Positions 8,429-18,376 of a stretch of 64,000 nt of DNA are shown here, piece by piece. The position numbers and the translations under genes were made by a program. The first letter of the stretch is position 1; each line of letters opens with the position of its first letter. The stretch is taken from contig CALVBI010000003.1 of NCBI GenBank assembly GCA_944325735.1, positions 149,051 to 213,050 on the forward strand. The letters are read 5' to 3'. The DNA comes from Candidatus Gastranaerophilales bacterium. GTDB taxonomy: Bacteria; Cyanobacteriota; Vampirovibrionia; Gastranaerophilales; Gastranaerophilaceae. The notes under the pieces are model-generated. The model was not told the DNA's origin. It worked only from the letters and a program-made list of their open reading frames with translations, and did no database searches.

Positions 8429-9415
8429 TTAATTTGTAACCTTTATATATGCTTTCATAATTTTATTAGTCATTGTATCGTCAAAAGCATTTTGAATATC
8501 ATCTAAATTGTATACAGTAGAAATGCCTTTAACTTTTACTTTTCCATCTTTTAGCAAAGCTAAAGAATCTTTTAAATCTACCGGAGCCGGAGAATAACTA
8601 CCCATTATAGTTAATTCTCTATAATAAATTTCATTATTCGGATAAGCTGATAAATCCGATGGAGTGCTTGAAAATACAAGAATTTTACCACCGTTACGTA
8701 CATATTTTAAAGCTGTACCAATAGCCTTATCTGCCCCTGATGTCATAAATATACCATCAGCCTTGTAATCATAATCAAGTTCTCTCACATCACAAGCATC
8801 AATTCCAAAAGATTTTAAAAGTTCAATTCTCTCTTTTAATAAATCACAACCAAGAACATCATAACCATATGCTTTTAATGCCTGAGCAGTTAAAATACCT
8901 ATTGAACCTAATCCGACAACCAATGCTTTGTCACCTTGCAATAAACTTGCACGTTTAACAGCTCGCACAATACAACCTAAAGGTTCATAGAAAGATGCTT
9001 CTATATCAGATAAATTTTCAGGTTTCAAATGAGCAACATTTTTCAAATGTTCTTCACTTAAATAAACATATTCTGAAAACCCTCCAGGACGGATATTAGT
9101 AGACTTAAAATGTTCACACATTGAAACATTACCGTGCTTGCAATAAACACATTCTCCACAAGGTATATGATGAGATGTCACTATTTCATCTCCAACTTTA
9201 AAATCAGTATCTGAATTAATATCTACTATTTCAGCAACAATTTCATGTCCTAATACTGTTCCATCCTTTGATATTTTATGAACAAATTTAACTATATCAG
9301 ATCCGCAAAGTCCACAGCCTAAAACTTTAACAATTGCACCTTTTCGAGAATTTAATTTAATATCTTCAACATTTTTTACAATAATTTTTTCATTATCAAT
9401 TACAGCTATTTTCAT
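8429..9415 (-). CDS. zinc-dependent medium-chain alcohol dehydrogenase, second copy
   Basis: This MDR protein of 328 residues starts at the ATG at 9415, with GAGG upstream. A longer frame to 9520 only adds an implausible hydrophobic stretch. The metal motifs are CGLCGSD, GHEI, CGECVYCKHGNVSMC and FYEPLGCIV, and the nucleotide motif is VVGLGSIGIL. It is probably co-transcribed with the downstream dehydrogenase, which starts 42 bases after it. The short length fits the compact sorbitol-dehydrogenase-like branch. The substrate is unknown. Confidence 0.85.
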   Translation of the reverse strand: MKIAVIDNEKIIVKNVEDIKLNSRKGAIVKVLGCGLCGSDIVKFVHKISKDGTVLGHEIVAEIVDINSDTDFKVGDEIVTSHHIPCGECVYCKHGNVSMCEHFKSTNIRPGGFSEYVYLSEEHLKNVAHLKPENLSDIEASFYEPLGCIVRAVKRASLLQGDKALVVGLGSIGILTAQALKAYGYDVLGCDLLKERIELLKSFGIDACDVRELDYDYKADGIFMTSGADKAIGTALKYVRNGGKILVFSSTPSDLSAYPNNEIYYRELTIMGSYSPAPVDLKDSLALLKDGKVKVKGISTVYNLDDIQNAFDDTMTNKIMKAYIKVTN

Positions 9416-9448
9416 ACTCAGCCTCGCACAAAAAATTTTATCACAAAC

Positions 9449-9477
9449 TTGAAAATAAGAACAATAAATTATATAAT
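9449..9477 (+). promoter_or_regulatory. promoter placing the transcript start on the next ATG
   Basis: TTGAAA (9449-9454), a 17-base spacer and TATAAT (9472-9477). Only six bases separate the -10 box from the ATG at 9484, so the mRNA is predicted to begin on the start codon. Confidence 0.65.
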
Positions 9478-9483
9478 AAGTAT

Positions 9484-10470
9484 ATGGCAGTAATAAGAAG
9501 ATTAAATTGTTTTGATGCACCTAAAATCAAAAAAATGATTTCTTATTTAGGAAGCGATGATGGGAACAAGTACACAAAAGCTTTAAATGTAGAAGCTTTT
9601 ATTATGCTCCACGCAATTTTACCTCTAAAATATAAATTTCTGCCGGAATCTTATATTTTCCTTGAAAATAAAGAAATTATGGGACTAATTACAATTGTGC
9701 CAACAAGTGGCAACCCTTATAAAATTAATATTACAAGATTAATCTTCAAACAAAATTTATATGAAGTCGGAAAACAATTAGTAGAATTTGTAATCGCAAG
9801 ATATGGAGCAAAAGGAGCAAAATCATTTTTAGTTTCCATAGACCAATCACACGATGAATTAATAAATTTATTCTTACAAGGCTGCGGATTTAGACAATGC
9901 AGCTACGAAAATTTGTGGAAACTTGAAAATTTTACCCCACAAACAGATAAATGCGCAAACTTCAGATACTGCCAAAACTCTGATGCTAAAGCGATTGCAA
10001 AACTATACAACAATGAATTAAAAAACTTATACAAACCTTCTCTGGAACGATCTAAAGAAGAATATAAAGAGCCATTTTTTGAAGGTATGACAAATTTCTA
10101 CAAAAACAGATATGTACTTGAAGAACCTTCAAATCACAGAATTATAGCATACCTTTCAATAACCACAAATGACAATTACAATTTTATTATTGATATGTCA
10201 TTAAATGATGGTTATGACATTCCATATGACGAAATTATAAATTTTGCACTGGGAGAAATTTCAAGAAGAAAAACAAAATTCTACGCATTTTTAAAACATC
10301 GTCAATACACAAAAAATGCAGATATTTTAGAAAAATATCTGCACGAAAGAAATTTAAACTGCATTCAAACTCAATGTGTTTTGATAAAAGATTTTTACAA
10401 ACCGATAAAACAAACTGAAAATGCTATTCAAGTATTTTTATTTGGAGAAAATGAACTCGCATCTAACTAG
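9484..10470 (+). CDS. GNAT-like N-acetyltransferase family protein, probably leaderless
   Basis: This 328-residue protein starts at the ATG at 9484 (MAVIRRLNCFDAPKIKKMI). The order of an N-terminal DAPKIKKM helix, beta strands with YIFLENKEIMGLITIVP and a following ARYGAKGAKSFLVSI segment resembles two consecutive GNAT folds. The acetyl-CoA loop is not textbook, so the assignment is moderate. There is no Shine-Dalgarno sequence, and a consensus promoter ends six bases before the ATG. It is divergent from the dehydrogenase pair and convergent with the first pilin gene. The acceptor substrate is unknown. Confidence 0.6.
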   Translation: MAVIRRLNCFDAPKIKKMISYLGSDDGNKYTKALNVEAFIMLHAILPLKYKFLPESYIFLENKEIMGLITIVPTSGNPYKINITRLIFKQNLYEVGKQLVEFVIARYGAKGAKSFLVSIDQSHDELINLFLQGCGFRQCSYENLWKLENFTPQTDKCANFRYCQNSDAKAIAKLYNNELKNLYKPSLERSKEEYKEPFFEGMTNFYKNRYVLEEPSNHRIIAYLSITTNDNYNFIIDMSLNDGYDIPYDEIINFALGEISRRKTKFYAFLKHRQYTKNADILEKYLHERNLNCIQTQCVLIKDFYKPIKQTENAIQVFLFGENELASN

Positions 10471-10477
10471 AAAATAC

Positions 10478-11211
10478 CTAAAACCTTAACGGATAATCTT
10501 TAGATACACTCCAACCATCATACTGAATTAATGCCCCACAATCAGCAGGTATTTCTTTACAATGTTCGAGAAGATAAGATCTACTTTTTGTTGATAATTT
10601 ACCTTCTTCATTTATAAATTGAAGAGGTACATAGACTGAAGGACTTCCTAATTTCATTCTAAAGAGAAATTGATCCCTACCTGCAATATTAGGTTTAGCA
10701 GAACAATTATAATCATACCAACCATGAATATTAACATTTGCTGGACCTGTACCTCCCGTTAAAATACCAAAACAAGATCCATCAGAAAAAACATATCTTG
10801 AATAATTTAAACCATTTGTAGAGACATCTGCATCTACAGTTATATCAATACATTCTTTAGTACTACATTTCTTTATTCCTTTCATATATTGAAAAAAATA
10901 ATTATTAAAAAATTCGTCATTATCCTTAAAAGCTTGATCAGTTCCAATACTCTGAGACGCAAAATTCCAAGTATAGAAATCCCCATTTTCTGCCTGCGAA
11001 ATTTGAAGAGCGTTCATAAAAGTTGAATAGAATTTTTTTAATCTTACCTCAACAACTTTTTTCTTATGATTTGCAATTAATGTAGGAATAGTCAAAGCTG
11101 CAACAACACCAATAATACCTAAAGTAATTAATACTTCAGCGAGAGTAAATGCTTTGTAGGAGCTTAAATTACGCCCCCCCCCCGCATTTTAAAAATACAA
11201 GATTTTTTCAT
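10478..11211 (-). CDS. prepilin-like protein 1, out of frame at a 10-base tract
   Basis: The ATG at 11211 follows an AGGAG site and reads MKKSCIFKMR before a G10 run. Beyond the run the pilin frame reads AFTLAEVLITLGIIGVVAAL, a prepilin cleavage and membrane segment, then a C-terminal domain ending CGALIQYDGWSVSKDYPLRF. ATG to stop is 3n+2 bases. As written, translation meets TAA just after the run, while one added G would give about 244 residues. No plausible alternative start precedes the hydrophobic helix. A GRDQF element resembles the Gly/Asn loop of its paralogs. Expression therefore depends on tract length or slippage. Confidence 0.75.
11174..11183. repeat. C10 tract in prepilin gene 1
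   Basis: Ten C on the plus strand (G10 in the coding strand), 28 bases inside the gene. Eleven would be in frame. Confidence 0.9.
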
Positions 11212-11242
11212 ACTTATTGCTCCTTTCTTAATTAATACAGAT

Positions 11243-11271
11243 ATCATAACAAATTTGAAAAAACTTTACAA
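11243..11271 (-). promoter_or_regulatory. promoter of prepilin gene 1
   Basis: TTGTAA and TATGAT on the minus strand with a 17-base spacer, about 31 bases upstream of the ATG at 11211. Confidence 0.6.
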
Positions 11272-11299
11272 GATATATTTTTTCTTTGTGCTAAAATAA

Positions 11300-12346
<1,047 letters not shown>

Positions 12347-12375
12347 AAATATATTAGAAAAAATAAGGAAATAAA

Positions 12376-13218
12376 ATGTTCAGTACAGATGTAGATTATG
12401 AAGTTGTAATATTTTCAGTAGGTGATACAAAAGCCGGAACAAAAATGGGAAAACTCCAACTAAAAAATTTGGAAGATCATTCTCTTTTGAATTGTATTTT
12501 ATGGGAAGAAACCCTAAATCGTTTCGACAGCAAAATTTTCAGAACAGGAAATATTGTGAGAATAGTATCTGCATCTTTTAATGAAAAATTCAATAATTGC
12601 TTGGTATCGACCCTTTCTTTAGTAAAAGAAGCAAGAATGGGATTAGATGAAAAAGAAAGAGAAAAAGTATATTCCGAAATAATTTCTTATATTGATAAAA
12701 TTCAAGATGAAAAATTAAATAGTTTTGTAGCGACATATTTTACTCAACACAAAGACTTGATAAAAATTATGCCTGCTGCAAAACTAATGCACCATAACTA
12801 CATTGGCGGACTTATGGTACATATTTTGGAATGTCTTAAATTCGCTGAAACTAATATGAATATATCAGATTACAAATTTAATCGGGATAATATTATTGCT
12901 GCTTGCATTTTGCACGATATAGGTAAAATCTTTGAATATACAATCGACCTAGAAACTGGGCTTATTGATTATGATGAAAACTTTAGAAAAGAATGGCTTA
13001 CTCATTCTCAATACGGTTTTTCAATCTGTATGAATAAAGGTTTTAAAGAAATCGCAAGAATGATTGCAGCACACCATGGTAGAAGTGATTGGGGAGCAAT
13101 CATAGACTTGGATCAGAAAGATTTAGAACCTGAATTATATTTTATTCACATTGTAGATAATCTATCTGCAAAATTTGGAAAAATTAATGTTCACCTCTTG
13201 GAAGAAAAAGGAGTATAA
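12376..13218 (+). CDS. OB-fold/HD-domain protein, YhaM-like exoribonuclease
   Basis: This 280-residue protein has an N-terminal OB-like domain (residues 1-85) and a C-terminal HD domain. Metal ligands are visible at MHHNYIGG (His139/140), ILHDIGK (His180-Asp181), AAHHGR and IHIVDNLSA. This combination is the YhaM 3'-5' exoribonuclease family, which trims RNA ends. It is followed after two bases by the first of two thymidylate kinases, suggesting an operon for nucleic-acid turnover and nucleotide supply. The domain architecture is well supported; activity is inferred. Confidence 0.82.
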   Translation: MFSTDVDYEVVIFSVGDTKAGTKMGKLQLKNLEDHSLLNCILWEETLNRFDSKIFRTGNIVRIVSASFNEKFNNCLVSTLSLVKEARMGLDEKEREKVYSEIISYIDKIQDEKLNSFVATYFTQHKDLIKIMPAAKLMHHNYIGGLMVHILECLKFAETNMNISDYKFNRDNIIAACILHDIGKIFEYTIDLETGLIDYDENFRKEWLTHSQYGFSICMNKGFKEIARMIAAHHGRSDWGAIIDLDQKDLEPELYFIHIVDNLSAKFGKINVHLLEEKGV

Positions 13219-13220
13219 CA

Positions 13221-13895
13221 TTGTCTAAATTAACAGAAAAACATCATTATAAAGGAACACTTATTTGTGTAGAAGGGATCGACGGGTCTGGTAAATCTAC
13301 ACAATTAGCTCTTTTGAGAGATTGGTTAAAATCTATCGGACAAGATGTAATTTTTACAGAATGGAATTCTTCTGAACTAATTAGCCAAACGACAAAACTT
13401 GCTAAGAAAAAGAATATGTTATCACCTAGAACATTTTCTCTTTTGCACGCAGTTGACTTTGCAGACAGATTAAAACAAGTTATTGACCCTGCATTGAAAG
13501 CTGGGTTTATCGTACTTGCAGACAGATATGCTTATACCGCATTTGCAAGAGATGTCGCAAGAGGTGTTGATCCTAATTGGGTAAGAAATGTATACAGCTT
13601 TGCAATAAAACCTGATTTAGCAATATATTTTGATATTGATCCAAAACATTCTATGGAAAGGATTTGTGCAAACCGTGCTCCAAAATTTTATGAAGCAGGT
13701 ATGGATTTAAAATTAAGTAATGACCCTTATGAAAGTTATATGATATTCCAAGGCAGAGTAATCAAAGAATATCAAAAAATGGTCGATGAATTTGGGCTAA
13801 TAAGACTTGATGCAATGGATTCAATACATTCAAAACAAGTCGCAATAAGAGAAATGTTAAAAGAAGTTCTAGCAAACAAAGGAGTAAACTTATAA
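13221..13895 (+). CDS. tmk: thymidylate kinase-like protein, first of a tandem pair
   Basis: This 224-residue protein starts at a TTG at 13221 with GGAG eight bases upstream. The P-loop GIDGSGKST (19-27) and the DRYAYTAFARD segment place it in the dTMP kinase family (dTMP to dTDP with ATP). LID-like basic residues are less obvious than in the E. coli enzyme. The next gene is a close paralog that overlaps by one base. One of the pair may be the housekeeping kinase and the other specialised; which is which cannot be told. Confidence 0.82.
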   Translation: MSKLTEKHHYKGTLICVEGIDGSGKSTQLALLRDWLKSIGQDVIFTEWNSSELISQTTKLAKKKNMLSPRTFSLLHAVDFADRLKQVIDPALKAGFIVLADRYAYTAFARDVARGVDPNWVRNVYSFAIKPDLAIYFDIDPKHSMERICANRAPKFYEAGMDLKLSNDPYESYMIFQGRVIKEYQKMVDEFGLIRLDAMDSIHSKQVAIREMLKEVLANKGVNL

Positions 13896-14566
13896 TGGCA
13901 CAATTTAAAACAAAACACGGATATGAAGGTTTGCTTATTGTAATTGAAGGAACTGACGGATCAGGCAAATCCACTCAATTGGAATTATTAAAAAAATCTA
14001 TACAAGCTCAATCATATGGAGTTATGGTATCTGAATGGAAAACTTCAAGATTGATTGCTGGAGTCATTGATGATGCAAAAGAAAGAAACCTTTTGAATGC
14101 AACAACATACAGCCTTTTATATGCTGCAGATTTTGCAGACAGATTAGAAAACCAAATTATACCAGCACTAAAATCTGGTTTTATTGTATTATTAGACAGA
14201 TATTACTACACAGCATTAGCACGAGATGTTGTAAGAGGGCAGGATATTGAATGGGTTAAAAATTTATACGACTACGCGCCTGAACCTGATTTGATATTTT
14301 ATCTTGATATGCCTGTTGATGTCCTATTAAAAAGAATTATTGGAACTACAGGTCTTAACTATTATGAAAGTGGTAGAGATGTCGGTTTCTCAACTGACTT
14401 CTACAAAAGCTTTGAAATTTACCAAAACAAATGCTTAGAACAATATGAAAAAATGAAATCGGAATATAATTTTAAAAGTATTGATGGGACAAAATCTATA
14501 GAAAAAATTCATTCAATAATGAACAAAGAAGTCCAAAAAATCTTAGATTCAGGTGTTTTATATTAA
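13895..14566 (+). CDS. tmk: thymidylate kinase-like protein, second of a tandem pair
   Basis: This 223-residue protein begins at the ATG at 13895, overlapping the previous stop as TAATG. It shares GTDGSGKSTQLELL, DFADRLENQI and DRYYYTALARDVVRG with its neighbour, so the pair arose by tandem duplication and then diverged. The family phosphorylates dTMP. A strong terminator follows. The coupled arrangement would allow a heterodimer, which is inference only. Confidence 0.82.
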   Translation: MAQFKTKHGYEGLLIVIEGTDGSGKSTQLELLKKSIQAQSYGVMVSEWKTSRLIAGVIDDAKERNLLNATTYSLLYAADFADRLENQIIPALKSGFIVLLDRYYYTALARDVVRGQDIEWVKNLYDYAPEPDLIFYLDMPVDVLLKRIIGTTGLNYYESGRDVGFSTDFYKSFEIYQNKCLEQYEKMKSEYNFKSIDGTKSIEKIHSIMNKEVQKILDSGVLY

Positions 14567-14581
14567 AAAATTTAACTATAA

Positions 14582-14624
14582 AAAAATCAAATCAGATAAT
14601 AAAAAAATCTGATTTGATTTTTTT
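14582..14624 (+). terminator. rho-independent terminator after the kinase pair
   Basis: A long A/T-rich stem (AATCAAATCAGAT with ATCTGATTTGATT) is followed by a T run. Confidence 0.85.
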
Positions 14625-14773
14625 ATAAATACTCTAAGCATCGAAAATATATACACAATTGTTACGTAAATAAATAAAAATTTACGTTATGAAACATTTT
14701 GCGCCACAGAGCATGGTTTATGCTACATTAGAAAATGTAAAGAGAAATATATATAGTTTATAGGAGATTATGA

Positions 14774-15394
14774 ATGTCTGAATATTTGAGCAAAGAAGAG
14801 ATTAAACAATGGAGAAGCTCATTAGAAAAGATTACATTAGAAGAATTCGCTGCCAGATTAGGGAAGAAAATAGAAGAGGCTAAGCCTACAAACGATTTAA
14901 TAGACATAGTTTTAAAAGGGAAACCGGTTGTTTCAAATGAAGGAGAATGGAAACAAACTCACGCTGAACGTTTAAGTTCAATCGCTGAAAGAGGTTACGA
15001 TTTGGAAAGAGATATTGCTCCAAGTCCATTTTCTATTCATAAAATCCATACTCCTGAAGAAACTATTGAAACTAAAATTGAAAAACCAAAAACAGAAAAG
15101 AAACCTGCAGCTAAAAAGACAACTGCAAAATCTTCTAAAAAAACAGAATCTGTTAAAACAGAATCTTTAAGAGATGAAGTAAGAATTGTATTCAAAAAAG
15201 CTCTTACAGACAGAGAACAAAAAGTTTTTGACCACTTTGTTGAAAACAGAGGTAAAATAGTTTATGCAAAAGATTTAGCAGCATTACTTGATTTACCAAG
15301 AGACTATGTATACAAATACATTAAAAACTTAAGAGCAAAAATTGATGGTGAAACCCTTCAAAATGCCGACAAAGGCGGATTTATATTAAACTAA
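14774..15394 (+). CDS. winged-helix-like DNA-binding protein with Lys/Ala-rich linker
   Basis: This 206-residue protein starts at the ATG at 14774 after a GGAG site. There are three visible parts. Residues 1-90 are mostly helical. A low-complexity basic linker (KKPAAKKTTAKSSKK, about 112-128) resembles histone-H1 tails. The C-terminal 70 residues (TDREQKVFDHFVENRG, then KDLAALLDLPRDYVYKYIKN and LRAKIDG) read as a winged helix of the OmpR C-terminal type. It is monocistronic between two terminators. A nucleoid or transcription role is inferred; the target is unknown. Confidence 0.65.
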   Translation: MSEYLSKEEIKQWRSSLEKITLEEFAARLGKKIEEAKPTNDLIDIVLKGKPVVSNEGEWKQTHAERLSSIAERGYDLERDIAPSPFSIHKIHTPEETIETKIEKPKTEKKPAAKKTTAKSSKKTESVKTESLRDEVRIVFKKALTDREQKVFDHFVENRGKIVYAKDLAALLDLPRDYVYKYIKNLRAKIDGETLQNADKGGFILN

Positions 15395-15423
15395 TAAACA
15401 TTCAGTCATAATCATTTCACACT

Positions 15424-15462
15424 AATAAAAAAGCCTCCGTAGAAACAGAGGCTTTTTTATTA
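15424..15462. terminator. bidirectional terminator
   Basis: AAAAAGCCTC and GAGGCTTTTT arms with T-rich flanks on both strands, between convergent genes. Confidence 0.88.
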
Positions 15463-15468
15463 GAAATC

Positions 15469-16863
15469 TTATTTTCGTAAAAGAACATTCATACCTGCTA
15501 TAAAATAATTTTTTATTTCTGCAAATGATCTTATTCTTGACAACATTTTTAAAATATACAATGGTCGCAAATAAAAACGCTTAATTGCAGATTTATGCAA
15601 TTCAAAAACTCTTTCTCTTGAAAGGTTATGAGTATTTACAGCTGGATAATAATAAGCATTTTCAAAAGATGTCTCTTTATCAAATAAATTATGTTCCAAA
15701 GCATAGTCATAAAATCTTGACCCAGGTAGAGGAGTTGCAGTATAAAAACTTATAAAATCACTGTTTAATTCAATCGCAAATTTAATAGTTTCTTCAACAG
15801 TTTCCTCGGTCTCCCAAGGCAGACCGATTACAAAATAATTATAAATTCTGATTTTAGCTTTTTTGAAAACTTTAACAGTACGGCGGACATCATTTAGAGT
15901 AATTTTTTTACCCATTTTTTCTAACATATATTGAGATCCGCTCTCTACTCCAATACTTACTAATCGACAGCCTGACTTATACATCATCTCAGCCATTTCT
16001 AAATCCGCAGTATCTGCTCTTGTATTTGCTGACCAAGTAATTTTCAATCCACTATCAATTATTGCTTGGCATAATTTCATTGTCCAATCTTTATCTATAT
16101 TAAAAATATCAGACCAGAACAAGAAATTTTTTATATTGTACTTTTCTACACACTCTTTAATTTCAGCGACAATATTTTCTGGACTGCGACGTCTTACCTT
16201 AGCACCTGAAACAGGTGTAGCCAAACAGAAAAAGCAATGAAAAGGACAACCGCGAGATACTTTAATGGTCGCTTGAACTTTATTATTATCAGGACGTCTA
16301 TAAATATTATTATCCACAAGATGCCTTGCCGGAAATGGTAAAGAATCCAAATCTTCAATAAATGGTCTGTTACCGGTAAATTTTACTTCATCATTTTCTT
16401 TGTAATACAATCCTAAAATTTCAGCTTTAGGTTTATCTTCCAAAATTTCTTTTAATGTATTTTCAGCCTCACCTAAAATACCAAAATCTAATTCATTATG
16501 CTCTTTTATAATTCTTTCAGCAAGAGTTAAAAAAGCAGCACCTTTAGCAATTGTGATTACATTAGGACAAATCTCTTTTGCTTTTTTTACAGCGTCTAAA
16601 TCATGTTCTAAAGTCGGAGTTGCAATATTTACAACCAAATAATCAGGATTGAATTCTTTTAAGTCAGCTTCATAATCACCATTTTGACTATAATCATTAA
16701 TTTTTGCCTCAAGCCCTGCTTTTTCAGCCACTGCTGCTAAATACATTAAATCAGTAGGCGGCAATGGTGGAATTACAATAAGATCTTTTGTCGGTTGCTG
16801 ACAACGATCTTCTCTATTCAAAACAGGTGATGGCGGATAAATTAAAAGAATTCTTTTTTTCAT
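15469..16863 (-). CDS. B12-binding-domain radical SAM protein
   Basis: This 464-residue protein has an N-terminal cobalamin-binding-like domain (about 1-150) and a radical SAM core whose cluster motif is RGCPFHCFFC (about 205-213). Downstream segments are ANTRADTAD and GVESGSQYMLEKMGKK. It belongs to the class B (cobalamin) radical SAM group, which includes methyltransferases and lipid or hopanoid-modifying enzymes. The usual DxHxxG cobalamin His motif is not evident. It overlaps the MFS transporter by one base, so it may modify a compound moved by that carrier. Substrate unknown. Confidence 0.8.
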   Translation of the reverse strand: MKKRILLIYPPSPVLNREDRCQQPTKDLIVIPPLPPTDLMYLAAVAEKAGLEAKINDYSQNGDYEADLKEFNPDYLVVNIATPTLEHDLDAVKKAKEICPNVITIAKGAAFLTLAERIIKEHNELDFGILGEAENTLKEILEDKPKAEILGLYYKENDEVKFTGNRPFIEDLDSLPFPARHLVDNNIYRRPDNNKVQATIKVSRGCPFHCFFCLATPVSGAKVRRRSPENIVAEIKECVEKYNIKNFLFWSDIFNIDKDWTMKLCQAIIDSGLKITWSANTRADTADLEMAEMMYKSGCRLVSIGVESGSQYMLEKMGKKITLNDVRRTVKVFKKAKIRIYNYFVIGLPWETEETVEETIKFAIELNSDFISFYTATPLPGSRFYDYALEHNLFDKETSFENAYYYPAVNTHNLSRERVFELHKSAIKRFYLRPLYILKMLSRIRSFAEIKNYFIAGMNVLLRK

Positions 16864-18248
16864 TAAATCTTTTCCTTAACTGTATTTGTAATAACTGCAG
16901 CAATAGCCAAACATACTGCCCCAACTAAAAATGCATATTCCCAATGATAATTTATAAAATCAGATCCCATAGCAAAAGAACATTTAGAAATGAACCAAGC
17001 AACAAGCGTACATACAAAAACTTGAGGACCTGCGATAAATATATTGAAAATACCCATTACAGAACCTTCTGTACCTTTTTTTATAAATTGAGAAAGCATT
17101 GCAAAAGGTAATGCACAAATACTTGCCCAGCCAATACCTGCAACACCCATTAATGCTGCAACAGCTTTTGGCTGTTTTGTAAAGAACATTCCCAAATATG
17201 CCAAAATCATTGTGATTAAAGATATAATATGAACTTTTTTATTTGAATACTTAGCAGATAAAACACCTATTGGAATTGCAACTAAGAAACATATTAAATT
17301 AAATATTGCAAAACAAACTGATGAAAAATTGGTTCCATTCAATGTAGCCTGAGCATACAATTCTTTTGTAGATTCAGAAACAGTAGTTAAATCAGGAACG
17401 CAATAAATTGTATGCACTGCATATTGTGTAAAGAATATCATCATACACATAGTACCAATCCAAGTAAAAAATTGCATTGTACAAATTTTTGATACTTCTG
17501 GAGAAAGTGCAAAGAAATTTTTTACAGCGTCAATAAAAGAACCTTCTTTAATTTCAGCAGTTGCAACATCTTTTATAACTTCTTTTTTTACATTATGTTC
17601 TTTAATAGTAATACAAGTCCAAATCATCCCCAACGTAAAAGCAAGAGCTGCCATTATAAATTGTGCATTTATTGACATTTGATATCCAAAAGCCCATTTC
17701 AAAAACGGAGCAGTTCCAGCTGCAACAACAGAACCTAGTCCAATCGCAAGGCTAATATAAGAATTTGCAATTGAATACTGTTCTTCAGGCACAACATCAG
17801 GAACTAATGCTCTATAAGGACCTTGTGCAACGTTTACACAAGCATCAATAATCCATATCATAATTGCAGCAATTAAAAGAGCAGTCAATGGAGGTAAATT
17901 AATACCTGTAAAATTGTGCAAGAAATCAGCTACAGTTGCAGAATTTGGGAAAATCCACAAAGCTAAGGAAGCTAATAACGCACCACCTAATAAATAAGGT
18001 CTTCTTCTACCTAATGGAGAAATAGTTTTATCACTTAAAGCACCAACTAAAGGTTGAACAACCATCCCAGTAAAAGGGCCAGCAAGCCATATTAGTCCGT
18101 AAATAAAAGGGGATGCACCAAGACCTTCTGTTACAGGTCCTGATAAAATTATTCTCATTTGCCAAGCAAATTGCAAACCGAAAAAGCCCAATGCAAAATT
18201 TAAAAATTGAGCAGTAGTGAATTTTTTTAAAACATTATTCTCTTCCAT
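16863..18248 (-). CDS. MFS sugar-type transporter (GPH/SLC45-like)
   Basis: This 461-residue protein has about twelve membrane helices. The loop 2-3 signature GALSDKTISPLGRRRPYLLGG matches the glycoside/sucrose-proton symporter branch. The N-terminal sequence FGLQFAWQMRIILSGPVTEG is also typical of that branch. It is the first gene of a two-gene operon with the radical SAM protein (TAATG overlap). Uptake of a di- or oligosaccharide with protons is the likely role. Specificity cannot be read. Confidence 0.82.
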   Translation of the reverse strand: MEENNVLKKFTTAQFLNFALGFFGLQFAWQMRIILSGPVTEGLGASPFIYGLIWLAGPFTGMVVQPLVGALSDKTISPLGRRRPYLLGGALLASLALWIFPNSATVADFLHNFTGINLPPLTALLIAAIMIWIIDACVNVAQGPYRALVPDVVPEEQYSIANSYISLAIGLGSVVAAGTAPFLKWAFGYQMSINAQFIMAALAFTLGMIWTCITIKEHNVKKEVIKDVATAEIKEGSFIDAVKNFFALSPEVSKICTMQFFTWIGTMCMMIFFTQYAVHTIYCVPDLTTVSESTKELYAQATLNGTNFSSVCFAIFNLICFLVAIPIGVLSAKYSNKKVHIISLITMILAYLGMFFTKQPKAVAALMGVAGIGWASICALPFAMLSQFIKKGTEGSVMGIFNIFIAGPQVFVCTLVAWFISKCSFAMGSDFINYHWEYAFLVGAVCLAIAAVITNTVKEKI

Positions 18249-18323
18249 TTAAAATATCTCCCCAAATAATTATCTGTATGTACTAAAATACACGCAACAT
18301 AAGTCATAGTCAAGTAAAAATAC

Positions 18324-18352
18324 TTGACAAAAATAAAAAAATAATAAATAAT
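18324..18352 (+). promoter_or_regulatory. promoter of prepilin gene 2
   Basis: TTGACA (18324-18329) lies 17 bases before AATAAT (18347-18352). TAATAT two bases later is an alternative -10. The block is nearly identical to that of the 52.9 kb prepilin. Confidence 0.6.
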
Positions 18353-18376
18353 ATAGAAAAACATGGAGGTTGAAAA

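Noticed and set aside
10478-11211. Calling the nine prepilins pseudogenes
   Set aside because: Each body is otherwise intact, and the only lesion is the same one-base offset in a homopolymer at the same place in all nine. This is better explained by switching, slippage or sequencing than by decay.
14688-14762. 24-codon frame before the winged-helix gene
   Set aside because: Too short, no ribosome site, and it lies in the probable promoter/leader region.
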